DNA of 24,080 nucleotides from Oscillospiraceae bacterium (GTDB taxonomy: Bacteria; Bacillota_A; Clostridia; Oscillospirales; Oscillospiraceae), in the NCBI GenBank assembly GCA_017381835.1, contig JAFOBK010000210.1, positions 1 through 24,080 on the forward strand, given 5' to 3'. Position 1 is the first letter of the stretch. Each line of letters starts with the position of its first letter. Made by a program: the position numbers and the translations under genes. Positions 1-7,198 of this stretch are shown one piece after another. Below the pieces are notes generated by a model. It was not told where the DNA came from. It searched no databases and saw only the letters and a list, made by a program, of their open reading frames with translations.

Positions 1-26
1 AGGTGGTAATGAGAGGAGAGAAAACT

Positions 27-1094
27 ATGAAAACCTATAAAATAGCCGTTATTGCCGGTGACGGCATTGGCCCCGAGGTAATTGCAGAAGGTGTCAAAGT
101 GCTCAATGCGGTTGCAGAGATCGATGGCAGCTTCGCATTTGATTTCACCCATTATCCCTGGGGTTGCGAGTACTACCTGGAAACTGGCAGAATGATGCCC
201 AAAGATGGCATGGAACAGCTTAAAAAGGCAGATGCTGTTTTCCTGGGTGCGGTGGGTGCGCCCGGCGTTCCGGATCACATTTCTCTGTGGGATTTACTTC
301 TGACGATCCGCAAGGGATTTGATCAGTATGTCAACCTGCGTCCGGTAAAGCTCCTCAAGGGTGCTCCTTGTCCTTTGAAAGATGCTGCAGCGGAAGATAT
401 TGATATGCTCTTTATCCGTGAAAACAGTGAGGGCGAGTATGCCGGCAGCGGAAGCTGGCTTTATAAAGGCAAACCCAATGAGGTGGTCATTCAGGACGGT
501 GTATTTTCCCGCCACGGTTGTGAGCGTATCATTCGCTATGCATTTGAAGTTGCCAGAGAGCAAAAGCGCAGCTTAACCAGTATCAGCAAAGGCAATGCCC
601 TGAACTACTCTATGGTGTTTTGGGATCAGATTTTCAATGAGGTATCCAAGGAATATCCCGATGTGACGACCCATAGCTATCTGGTGGATGCAGCCAGCAT
701 GTTTATGGTGAAAGATCCCAAGCGGTTTGAAGTCGTTGTTACATCCAATCTCTTCGGTGATATTCTTACGGATTTGGGCGCTGCTATCGCAGGTGGCATG
801 GGCTTGGCAGCAGGTGCCAACCTGAATCCCGAGAGAAAGTTCCCGTCTATGTTCGAACCCATCCACGGTTCTGCTCCTGACATCGCAGGCCAGCAAAAGT
901 CGAATCCTCTGGCAACGGTATGGTCTGCCAGCCAGATGCTGGAATTCTTCGGACATAAGCAGTGGGCTGACCGACTGATTGAAGTGATTGAAGAGATCCT
1001 TGTGGAGAAGCGCGTCCTGACTGCGGATCTGGGCGGTACAGCCACCACAAGCCAGGTCGGCGACGAAGTGATCAGAAAACTCAAGGAGAAATAA
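27..1094 (+). CDS. Tartrate/D-malate dehydrogenase-like (isocitrate/isopropylmalate dehydrogenase family)
   Basis: This 355-aa cytoplasmic enzyme belongs to the NAD-dependent beta-decarboxylating dehydrogenases, which oxidise and decarboxylate 2-hydroxy acids such as D-malate, tartrate or 3-isopropylmalate. Visible motifs are the N-terminal IAGDGIGPEV, the substrate-loop segment FDQYVNLRPV, RENSEGEY, the metal-binding region SNLFGDILTDLGA and the nucleotide-binding EPIHGSAPDIAG. The phrases CEYYLETGRMMP and VPDHISLWDLLL resemble the tartrate/D-malate dehydrogenase branch (TtuC/DmlA) more than LeuB, and no leu genes are adjacent. I chose the ATG at 27 because AGGAG at 14-18 sits 8 nt upstream and MKTYKIA begins the conserved fold; the frame stays open to a GTG at 3. 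Exact substrate is inferred. The gene ends at a strong terminator. Confidence 0.85.
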   Translation: MKTYKIAVIAGDGIGPEVIAEGVKVLNAVAEIDGSFAFDFTHYPWGCEYYLETGRMMPKDGMEQLKKADAVFLGAVGAPGVPDHISLWDLLLTIRKGFDQYVNLRPVKLLKGAPCPLKDAAAEDIDMLFIRENSEGEYAGSGSWLYKGKPNEVVIQDGVFSRHGCERIIRYAFEVAREQKRSLTSISKGNALNYSMVFWDQIFNEVSKEYPDVTTHSYLVDAASMFMVKDPKRFEVVVTSNLFGDILTDLGAAIAGGMGLAAGANLNPERKFPSMFEPIHGSAPDIAGQQKSNPLATVWSASQMLEFFGHKQWADRLIEVIEEILVEKRVLTADLGGTATTSQVGDEVIRKLKEK

Positions 1095-1114
1095 GCCTTT
1101 CCTGAAAATAAGAG

Positions 1115-1153
1115 AAAAACCCTCAGCTTCCGTTTAGGAAGTTGAGGGTTTTT
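1115..1153. terminator. Bidirectional intrinsic terminator
   Basis: A 13-bp stem (1119-1131 with 1137-1149, one G-U pair) and a 5-nt loop are followed by a T run on the plus strand. The preceding A run gives a T run on the minus strand too. It separates the converging dehydrogenase gene and DUF3021 gene. Confidence 0.85.
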
Positions 1154-1184
1154 GTCGGCAGAAGTGTATTGTTCGCCACTGTGG

Positions 1185-1622
1185 TCAATCTACACGCTGC
1201 TGCTTCTCTTTTAAAATCTGATTGATCCGTGCTGTGTTTTTTCTGATGATGGCATAAATAATCACCCAAATCACCAGATAACCAAAGATAAAGATCCCGG
1301 TAAATGCGAATAAGGGGACCATACCCAATTCCAGCCAGCCGTTGAGCAGGTAAGTGGCCAAATAGCTGATGTACAGAGTAATACCGTGAATCAAAATTGC
1401 CACCATCAGGGGAAACTGTTCAACCTGATAAATGAAGTTCATACCGCCGGCAATAAAAGCAAGGGCGGATAAGGAAAAAATACCAAGGCAAACCTGCTTT
1501 GCAGAAAGCGCCTCTATGATTCCCTGATGGTATAAAATCAGATATATTACCGCCAAAACCAACGGACCAAAACCGAATGCGGTAAGGCCGCGGCGAATGA
1601 ATTCCTGAATATGCCGTTTCAT
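1185..1622 (-). CDS. DUF3021 family membrane protein
   Basis: This 145-aa protein is almost entirely hydrophobic, with about four membrane segments (near residues 15-31, 45-64, 72-91 and 99-125) and a basic C-terminus (KEKQQRVD). It fits DUF3021, whose genes typically sit directly beside LytTR-domain regulators in Firmicutes. Its ATG overlaps the stop of the upstream LytTR gene (ATGA), implying translational coupling. By analogy with LytTR/membrane-protein pairs, the membrane protein may restrain or sense for the regulator; that role is inferred. It is the last gene of the ABC-transporter operon. Confidence 0.8.
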   Translation of the reverse strand: MKRHIQEFIRRGLTAFGFGPLVLAVIYLILYHQGIIEALSAKQVCLGIFSLSALAFIAGGMNFIYQVEQFPLMVAILIHGITLYISYLATYLLNGWLELGMVPLFAFTGIFIFGYLVIWVIIYAIIRKNTARINQILKEKQQRVD

Positions 1623-2062
1623 TTGTCCTCATACCTCCTTCTGATTTCCGCAAAGCAGCGCCTGGAAACATACTCCCGATAGCCGCATTGGAACACGGCA
1701 TCCACACCGCCGCTGAATACCGCATCAAAACGCGCGATACGGTGCTCGTTGGCAAGGGTAGACTTATTGATGCGAATAAAATAAGAGGGGAGAATATCTT
1801 CCAGATTGCGAAGCCGTTCTTTGATAAAGAACTGTTTTCCCTGAGAATCAATCGCGATCACTTTCCGGTCAAGAATTGTGATGCACTCAATTTCCTGGAA
1901 AGCCAGCTTCCGCATTTCCTCTTCCCGATAACCCAGGATGCTGTCATTACCGGAAGAACTGCAGACAAGATTCTCTATCTGCTGGGTCAGCGTGGAAGGC
2001 GCGTGAACAATTGCTATGATTTCTTCTTCTGCGTGCTTATCGATGATGAGTTTGTATTTCAT
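1619..2062 (-). CDS. LytTR-domain DNA-binding regulator without receiver domain
   Basis: This 147-aa protein has a short N-terminal region (about 1-40) and a C-terminal LytTR DNA-binding domain (about 45-147). Visible family features are EIECITILDRKVIAIDSQG, LPSYFIRINKSTLANEHRI and the C-terminal YREYVSRR. No response-regulator receiver domain is present, as usual for the small LytTR proteins paired with DUF3021. It starts 12 nt after the permease stop, with a weak GAGG upstream, and overlaps the DUF3021 start by 4 nt. It probably controls its own operon: two direct repeats at 3601-3633 match the known LytTR-type binding pattern. Confidence 0.88.
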   Translation of the reverse strand: MKYKLIIDKHAEEEIIAIVHAPSTLTQQIENLVCSSSGNDSILGYREEEMRKLAFQEIECITILDRKVIAIDSQGKQFFIKERLRNLEDILPSYFIRINKSTLANEHRIARFDAVFSGGVDAVFQCGYREYVSRRCFAEIRRRYEDK

Positions 2063-2074
2063 AGCCTCAAATCC

Positions 2075-2806
2075 TTATTGTTTTTTCATTTGCCCCAGGA
2101 AGCAGACCACTGCAACCAGGATTGCGGCTGCGCTGTACAGTAGAATCGGCAGCAGGCGGTTTGCGGCAAGCCGGAAATCTCCTGCTAATAATGCTTTTTC
2201 CATTCGGACTGCGTGGACAAAGGGAAGCAGATTGGCAAATTTCTCAAAAAAGCCGCCAACTAGACTTAGATCGAACCACACGCCGGAAAGCCATGCGGAA
2301 AGATTGGTCAGCAATGCGCCGCAAACGCCGCCAACCTGCTTGACACCCAGAATACTGCCGAACAAAAGTCCCAGCGCGATATTGAAAACAGCCATTGGAA
2401 GAATTCCAATTATAGCATATACAATGTTGATACTCACCGTCAAGCCCAAAGGGATTGCAGCGAGATAACAAATCAGGGCTTGCCCAAGGGCAATGGGAAG
2501 GATCGGAAGCATGTAACCCAGGATAAAATCCAATCCGGTCAGGGGTGCGGTGTATAATCGCTGCAAAAATGCACTTTCCCGATCCCTGGCTACCAGCGTT
2601 GCGGAAAATAGCGTCAGAAAGGATAATCCGAAAATGGTAATGCCCGGCGTCAGCGAGTGGATTTCAAACAGGCTCACCGGAACATTGGCCTGGATGGCGC
2701 TCAAAAGCAGCAGCAAAACCAAAGGGAAACCCAGGCCGAAGATCAGATTGATGGGATCACGCAGAATTTCTCTCATGCATCGTTTAGCAAAGGTCATCAT
2801 TCTCAT
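2075..2806 (-). CDS. ABC-2 type transporter permease
   Basis: This 243-aa integral membrane protein has about six hydrophobic segments: near 20-37, 53-70, 92-118, 125-150, 160-180 and 220-238. This matches the ABC-2 permease fold used for export of drugs, lipids or peptides. The ATG at 2806 lies 2 nt beyond the ATPase stop and is preceded by AAGGAGG inside the end of the ATPase gene, so the two are translationally coupled. The LFSATLVARDRESAFLQRLYTAP segment is typical of the family. The substrate cannot be told from sequence. Confidence 0.88.
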   Translation of the reverse strand: MRMMTFAKRCMREILRDPINLIFGLGFPLVLLLLLSAIQANVPVSLFEIHSLTPGITIFGLSFLTLFSATLVARDRESAFLQRLYTAPLTGLDFILGYMLPILPIALGQALICYLAAIPLGLTVSINIVYAIIGILPMAVFNIALGLLFGSILGVKQVGGVCGALLTNLSAWLSGVWFDLSLVGGFFEKFANLLPFVHAVRMEKALLAGDFRLAANRLLPILLYSAAAILVAVVCFLGQMKKQ

Positions 2807-2808
2807 GG

Positions 2809-3531
2809 TTATGCCTCCTTCACAATGGAAACGAATGCGGTTTCAAAATCCGCAGTCTCCGCTGCCGCGCACAGTTCCTTTGCTGTTCCCGCTGCCAGAA
2901 GCCTGCCGTTTTTCATAATTCCAATGCGGTCAGAAAGCCTTTGGGCCTCCTCCATGTAATGGGTAGTCAGGATAATGGTGATCTTGCCCTTTAAAGCGGT
3001 GATCACATCCCAAAGCTCGTGGCGGGCAATCACATCCAAGCCAAGGGTCGGCTCATCCAGAAAGAGGATCTGCGGCTCGCTGATCAGCGCCATGGCGATA
3101 CTGACCCGCCGCTGCCAGCCACCGGACAGCTTTCCGGCCCGCCTTTGCAAAACGTTGTCCAAAGAAAACTGCCGATTCAGTTCGCAAATTTTTGCGTCAG
3201 TTTTTTCTTTGGGAAAACCGTGAATGCCGCAGATCAGCTCCAAATTTTCCTTTACAGAGAGGTTCGGGGCAACGGCAGTTTCCTGGGGAGATACGCCGAT
3301 CAGCTCTTTTACCCGCTCCGGTTCTTTCATGATACTGTAGCCGCCTACAAGAGCATCCCCGCCGGAGGGCTTTGTCAGGCAGGAGAGCATCTTGATAGTG
3401 GTAGTTTTTCCTGCGCCATTCACACCCAGCAAGGAAAATAATTCACCCTGCTGGATCGTTAGGGAAAGTCCGTCCACAGCCGTCAAATTCTTATATTGCT
3501 TAATAAGGCCGGTTGCTTGAATCGCGTCCAT
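2809..3531 (-). CDS. ABC transporter ATP-binding protein (drug/export type)
   Basis: This 240-aa ATPase carries Walker A GVNGAGKTT (36-44), Q-loop SPQE (Gln83), signature LSGGW (135-139), Walker B ILFLDEP ending at Glu160, and the H-loop His191 (TTHYME). These are the parts needed for an active ABC-A/DrrA-like subunit powering the adjacent permease. I start at the ATG at 3529-3531, because GGAGG lies 7 nt upstream and the protein then begins at the usual N-terminus; the frame is open 13 codons further. It is the first gene of the operon and lies downstream of the candidate LytTR sites. Confidence 0.92.
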   Translation of the reverse strand: MDAIQATGLIKQYKNLTAVDGLSLTIQQGELFSLLGVNGAGKTTTIKMLSCLTKPSGGDALVGGYSIMKEPERVKELIGVSPQETAVAPNLSVKENLELICGIHGFPKEKTDAKICELNRQFSLDNVLQRRAGKLSGGWQRRVSIAMALISEPQILFLDEPTLGLDVIARHELWDVITALKGKITIILTTHYMEEAQRLSDRIGIMKNGRLLAAGTAKELCAAAETADFETAFVSIVKEA

Positions 3532-3565
3532 TTCTATTCCTCCATTCCTGATTCTTTGTAATGAC

Positions 3566-3571
3566 ATCATA
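3566..3571 (-). promoter_or_regulatory. Putative extended -10 promoter of the ABC/LytTR operon
   Basis: On the minus strand TGCTATGAT forms an extended -10 element about 35 nt before the ATPase start. No good -35 box lies 17 nt upstream, which fits an activator-dependent promoter. The direct repeats at 3601-3633 end about 7 bp from the expected -35 position. Confidence 0.5.
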
Positions 3572-3600
3572 GCAAATCAAAATAGAGAAATGTTCGTTTT

Positions 3601-3633
3601 TGCCTGAACGGTTATTTTCGATGCCTGATCGGT
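3601..3633 (-). promoter_or_regulatory. Putative LytTR binding site: two direct repeats
   Basis: On the minus strand ACCGATCAGGCA (3633-3622) and ACCGTTCAGGCA (3612-3601) are 11/12 identical and start exactly 21 bp apart, two helical turns. ACCGTTCAG fits the published LytTR pattern [TA][AC][CA]GTTN[AG][TG]; the distal copy has one mismatch. The operon it precedes encodes a LytTR protein, suggesting autoregulation. Confidence 0.65.
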
Positions 3634-3681
3634 ACGCACTTGCGGGCAGAATCGGGGGGGAGGGTAGCGGCGATAAAGCAT

Positions 3682-3710
3682 TTGACAAACCGCATCCCGA
3701 ATGCTATGAT
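3682..3710 (+). promoter_or_regulatory. Sigma-A promoter of the GNAT/Nudix operon
   Basis: TTGACA (3682-3687), a 17-nt spacer and TATGAT (3705-3710) form a near-consensus promoter. Transcription should begin near 3717, so the 19-codon ORF and the terminator at 3828-3857 both lie in the leader RNA. Confidence 0.85.
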
Positions 3711-3744
3711 GACTTTAGTATTTTGAAAGAAAGGAGTGAACTTC

Positions 3745-3804
3745 ATGCTGTATACCGCGTATTTGAATCGTAGAAGTTTTGCTCCTTGTGTGTTTACCCG
3801 CTGA
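3745..3804 (+). CDS. 19-aa leader peptide ORF
   Basis: An ORF of 19 codons (MLYTAYLNRRSFAPCVFTR) starts at an ATG with AAGGAG 8 nt upstream (3731-3736) and ends with TGA at 3802. It lies between a consensus promoter and an intrinsic terminator that precedes the large fusion gene. That order (promoter, short translated ORF, terminator, main gene) is the arrangement of ribosome-mediated attenuation seen before amino-acid biosynthesis and antibiotic-resistance genes. I do not recognise the peptide and it has no run of one amino acid, so a translation-inhibitor signal seems more likely than amino-acid sensing. That is inference. Confidence 0.6.
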   Translation: MLYTAYLNRRSFAPCVFTR

Positions 3805-3827
3805 TAGTCGGGATGGGTGCATAAAGT

Positions 3828-3857
3828 TGGCGCAAGCTTCACGCTTGCGCCATTTTT
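3828..3857 (+). terminator. Intrinsic terminator in leader (candidate attenuator)
   Basis: A perfect 10-bp stem (3828-3837 with 3843-3852), loop TTCAC and five T residues lie 20 nt before the start of the fusion gene. Since the only evident promoter is upstream, the terminator must be read through for expression. The segment CTTGTG at 3785-3790 inside the leader ORF could pair with CGCAAG of the 5' arm as a weak competing structure. Confidence 0.8.
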
Positions 3858-3877
3858 GTTTGTATGGAGGAAGAATG

Positions 3878-5530
3878 ATGCACACAATTCAAATCGAAGA
3901 AATTCCAGTTGCGCATATTGAAGAATTTTGGGAAATCCATTTCCGTTATCTGATCGATGACGGCATTATTACAGACGAAGAGGATATGGAATATTTTCAA
4001 AGTGCGGAATATCGGGATGTTATTAAAGCGCATATGATCCGCCGGGTGGATCAGCATCATATGCTCTATTTTGTGCGTAATGGTGTGCGCATTGGAGCTG
4101 CCCAGTACAATACATATCACAGTGAAGACGGAAAGTGCTTTGTGCTGGATTTCTGGGTGTTTCCGGAGTTTCGGGGAAACGGCACCGGCCATCAATGCTT
4201 TGAAGCCTTGCAGCAATATACGAAAGCGGATGGCGCTTGCTACTATGAACTGAATTGCACCAAAGAAAATGCCCATCGTTTTTGGAAATCCCTTGGTTTT
4301 GTAGATTGCGGTGTGGACGAAGATGATATGCCGGTCATGCAATTATATCCCGTGCATTTACAGCCCATGACTCGGCAGATGTGCCATGAGTTCTATCAAA
4401 ATTTTCAGAACGATCCTTCTATCGGCCACTACTATGAATATGTGTACACCCCGGAAATTGCAGATCGTTATTTTGATAACAATTCCGTCGCAGACCGGAA
4501 GCTCTTTGCCATCATGGTCGGTGATAAAATTGTTGGCGAATGTAAGCTGAAGAACATTGATCTCCAAAAGCGTGAGTGCAGCATGGGTATCCATCTGCAA
4601 AACGATGCGGTTAAAGAAAAAGGTTATGGCACCCAGGCAGAACGGCTGATTCTGCAATACGCATTTGAGGAACTGGGAATGGTTGCAGTCAATGCGGATG
4701 CTGCAATCAAGAACACCCGCAGCCAGCATGTGCTGGAAAAGGTAGGCTTCCGTTATACCCATGAAGATGATACTTTCAAGTATTATCGTTGCGAGAACAA
4801 CAAACACTTGAGAGAAAAGCTCATCCGGGAGCTAATGGGCAAAGAAGTCCATGTTGTGATAGATCGTCCTATTGGGTATCAGCATGGGGATATTGTGTAT
4901 CCCATCAACTACGGTTACATCCCCGGTGTTATTGCCGGTGACGGTGAGGAACAGGATGCCTACATTCTGGGTGTCAACGTACCAATAGCTGAGTTCGACG
5001 GACAGGTTGTTGCTGCGATTTGTAGAAAAAATGACTGCGAAGATAAACTTGTGGTTGCTCCGGTGGGAAGTGCATATCACCAAGGCCAAATTGCAGAAGC
5101 CGTTCACTTCCAGGAGCAATTCTTTATCAGTAAAATCGATTCGTTATTGCGCAAAGCCTGTGGTGTGGTTCCTTTTCGATGGAATAACGGTGTAAGGGAG
5201 TATCTGATTCTTCTCCAAACCAACAATTTTTGGAGTTTCCCCAAAGGCCATATGGAGCCAGGAGAAACAGAAGAACAAACAGCCTTGCGAGAACTACATG
5301 AGGAAACCGGCCTGCACGCCACGCTTGTTTCGGGTAAAAAGGCTGTGTCTGAATATGACATGCTGCCAATAGCAAGAAGAAAACAGGTTGTTTTATTTCC
5401 GGGTGAAGTGAAAGGTCAGATGATTCTCCAAGAATCTGAAGTGCTCAATCACAAGTGGGTAAAAGCAAGCGAGTTAAAAGAGTATCTGCACCCGGATACT
5501 TATGAAGCCTGCAAAGCATTGTTGAGGTAA
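3878..5530 (+). CDS. Four-domain GNAT-GNAT-pyrophosphatase-like-Nudix fusion protein
   Basis: This 550-aa protein joins four domains. Residues 1-155 are a GNAT acetyltransferase (acetyl-CoA loop FRGNGTGHQ, 98-106). Residues 160-307 are a second, RimJ/RimL-like GNAT (KEKGYGTQAERL, 246-257). Residues 320-410 resemble a soluble inorganic pyrophosphatase core (YPINYGYIPG, DGEEQDAYILG; Asp355 and Asp360 align with metal-binding aspartates). Residues 420-548 are a Nudix hydrolase with a complete box, G457-x5-E463-x7-REL-x-EE-x-G-L479. Two ATGs (3875, 3878) follow GGAGG at 3866-3870; the second has the better 7-nt spacing. Upstream extension of the frame would include the terminator and is unlikely. 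Acetyl acceptors and the Nudix substrate are unknown. It is followed 4 nt later by an APH-like kinase. Confidence 0.85.
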   Translation: MHTIQIEEIPVAHIEEFWEIHFRYLIDDGIITDEEDMEYFQSAEYRDVIKAHMIRRVDQHHMLYFVRNGVRIGAAQYNTYHSEDGKCFVLDFWVFPEFRGNGTGHQCFEALQQYTKADGACYYELNCTKENAHRFWKSLGFVDCGVDEDDMPVMQLYPVHLQPMTRQMCHEFYQNFQNDPSIGHYYEYVYTPEIADRYFDNNSVADRKLFAIMVGDKIVGECKLKNIDLQKRECSMGIHLQNDAVKEKGYGTQAERLILQYAFEELGMVAVNADAAIKNTRSQHVLEKVGFRYTHEDDTFKYYRCENNKHLREKLIRELMGKEVHVVIDRPIGYQHGDIVYPINYGYIPGVIAGDGEEQDAYILGVNVPIAEFDGQVVAAICRKNDCEDKLVVAPVGSAYHQGQIAEAVHFQEQFFISKIDSLLRKACGVVPFRWNNGVREYLILLQTNNFWSFPKGHMEPGETEEQTALRELHEETGLHATLVSGKKAVSEYDMLPIARRKQVVLFPGEVKGQMILQESEVLNHKWVKASELKEYLHPDTYEACKALLR

Positions 5531-5534
5531 GAAT

Positions 5535-6434
5535 ATGAGCGTTTATCAGAATATCGTCAACAGAACCCCCATTGACAAAGGTTGGTCTGGTGATCAGAAA
5601 TACTGTGCTGTGACAGCTGATGGCACCAAATATCTGCTTCGGATTTCGTCCATTGACCGGTTGGAGCGCAAGCACCGGGAATATGAGAAGATGAGCGAAG
5701 TAGCGCAGCTAGGGATACCCATGTGTTTGCCAGTAGAATTCGGCACCTGTGAAGAAGGTGCGTACTCTATCCAAAGCTGGATCGACGGTGAGGATGCTGA
5801 AGAATTGGTGATGTCCATGGATGAAGAAAAGCAGTATCGTTATGGTCTGGATGCAGGACGAATCCTTGCGAAGATCCACACCGTACCGGCTCCTGTGGAT
5901 GCACTAAGCTGGGAAACTCGCTTCAATGGTAAAATCGACCGCAAGATCGCTATGTACGAAAACTGTGAGTTAAAATACGAAAGCGGTGGCGATGCGTTTC
6001 TAAGCTGCTTGGCAGAGAATCGTCACCTACTTAGCGGAAGGCCTCAAAGCTATCAGCATGGTGATTACCATATCGGTAATATGATGATTGATCGCAATGG
6101 CACTCTAACCATCATTGACTTTGACCGGGATGACTTTGGTGATCCCTGGGAGGAATTCAATCGTATTGTATGGTGCGCCCAAGCTGCACCTGCTTTCGCT
6201 TCCGGTATGGTTGACGGTTACTTTGACGGCAAGGTTCCGATGGAGTTTTGGAAACTGCTGGCACTGTATATTTCCTCCAATACCCTCAGTTCTCTTCCTT
6301 GGGCAATACCCTTTGGTGAGGGAGAGATTCAAGTAATGAGAAAACAGGCGGCACAAGTGCTGGAATGGTATGACGGAATGAAAAATGTGGTGCCTACTTG
6401 GTACAGAAAGGATACCTCATGGCAACATGGATAA
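5535..6434 (+). CDS. Aminoglycoside phosphotransferase (APH) family kinase
   Basis: This 299-aa protein has the APH/choline-kinase fold. The catalytic loop HGDYHIGNMM (175-184) contains the expected Asp177 and Asn182, and IDFDRDDFGDP (194-204) supplies the metal-binding Asp195. The N-lobe is short, with Lys/Arg-rich KYLLRIS near 32-38. Such proteins phosphorylate aminoglycosides, other antibiotics or small metabolites; the substrate cannot be assigned. The ATG at 5535 has GAGG 7 nt upstream, inside the end of the preceding gene, so the genes are coupled. Its 3' end overlaps the next gene by 16 nt. Confidence 0.85.
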   Translation: MSVYQNIVNRTPIDKGWSGDQKYCAVTADGTKYLLRISSIDRLERKHREYEKMSEVAQLGIPMCLPVEFGTCEEGAYSIQSWIDGEDAEELVMSMDEEKQYRYGLDAGRILAKIHTVPAPVDALSWETRFNGKIDRKIAMYENCELKYESGGDAFLSCLAENRHLLSGRPQSYQHGDYHIGNMMIDRNGTLTIIDFDRDDFGDPWEEFNRIVWCAQAAPAFASGMVDGYFDGKVPMEFWKLLALYISSNTLSSLPWAIPFGEGEIQVMRKQAAQVLEWYDGMKNVVPTWYRKDTSWQHG

Positions 6435-7042
6435 CACATTTGATGATTGCCGACAGTGTTCTGCAACACTTTCCAGGCCTGGATCGGCACAGTTTTTGCA
6501 TTGGTAATATTGCGCCGGACTGCAATGTGGAAAATGAAGATTGGTCAGCATTCACACCATCCAGAGAAGTAACGCATTGGATGCAGGGAGAGCGAAAGAA
6601 AGCATCTGATTGCGATGCCTTCTATGAGCAGTACATAGCAAAGCGCAGGATCCAGTCTCCCGAGGAATATGCCTTCCTGATGGGTTACTATGCCCATTTG
6701 ATCACCGATGCGGCATTTCAGAAGATGATCCGGGACGAGGATCGTGTCAAAGCCGTATGGAAACGGATCAAGGAAAATGAGAATCTGCGGAAAATCTCTG
6801 CAGGTATGGAGGAAACCTGGGATAACGCAAAGAAGCTGATTCCCAAACGGGTTTGGGTAGGCCATATCTATTCTTTGGAAGCAGAGTATCTGAAGGCGCA
6901 TCCTGATTCCGGCTATCTGACCGAGATTCTACCATTGAAAGCATTTCCGGATTACATTGACTATCTTCCGAAAGGTGCCATTGTGCAGAAAATCGGTGTG
7001 ATGGGATATCTGCCCGAAATCAACGAGGAGCTGGGCGAATAG
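6419..7042 (+). CDS. Zinc-dependent phospholipase C-like protein, with in-frame stop near the end
   Basis: This 207-aa protein matches the zinc-dependent phospholipase C/D fold: THLMIADSVL (His7), GNIAPD (29-34), THW (His53) and YAHLITDAAF (His93, Asp97) are likely metal ligands. No signal peptide is visible, so it is probably cytoplasmic with an unknown phosphoester substrate. I use the ATG at 6419, with AAGG about 7 nt upstream, overlapping the APH stop; an in-frame GTG at 6398 is less likely. The frame ends at TAG (7040-7042). Beyond it 27 further sense codons continue in the same frame to a second TAG at 7124, encoding a plausible helix (SREEYEAYIQETIQLIL). The last segment may therefore have been lost to a nonsense mutation. 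Confidence 0.75.
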   Translation: MATWITHLMIADSVLQHFPGLDRHSFCIGNIAPDCNVENEDWSAFTPSREVTHWMQGERKKASDCDAFYEQYIAKRRIQSPEEYAFLMGYYAHLITDAAFQKMIRDEDRVKAVWKRIKENENLRKISAGMEETWDNAKKLIPKRVWVGHIYSLEAEYLKAHPDSGYLTEILPLKAFPDYIDYLPKGAIVQKIGVMGYLPEINEELGE

Positions 7043-7155
7043 ATCGCCCTCTCCCGGGAGGAATACGAAGCCTATATCCAGGAAACGATTCAGCTGATTC
7101 TAAGACAATTCGCAAAAGTAATATAGGTTTTAAAGTGTTATGAACATACGGTACA

Positions 7156-7196
7156 AAACCCCCAGGAGTGTCCGATTGGGACACTCCCGGGGGTTT
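7156..7196. terminator. Bidirectional intrinsic terminator
   Basis: An 18-nt arm (7156-7173) pairs with 7179-7196 with one mismatch. The stem starts AAACCCCC and ends GGGGGTTT, so T residues follow it on either strand. It separates the phospholipase-like gene (+) from the converging SSS symporter gene (-). Confidence 0.8.
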
Positions 7197-7198
7197 AC

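Noticed and set aside
3779..3877. N-terminal extension of the fusion protein upstream of 3875
   Set aside because: It would translate through the leader ORF's end and the terminator, and it lacks an RBS; ATGs at 3875 and 3878 follow GGAGG.
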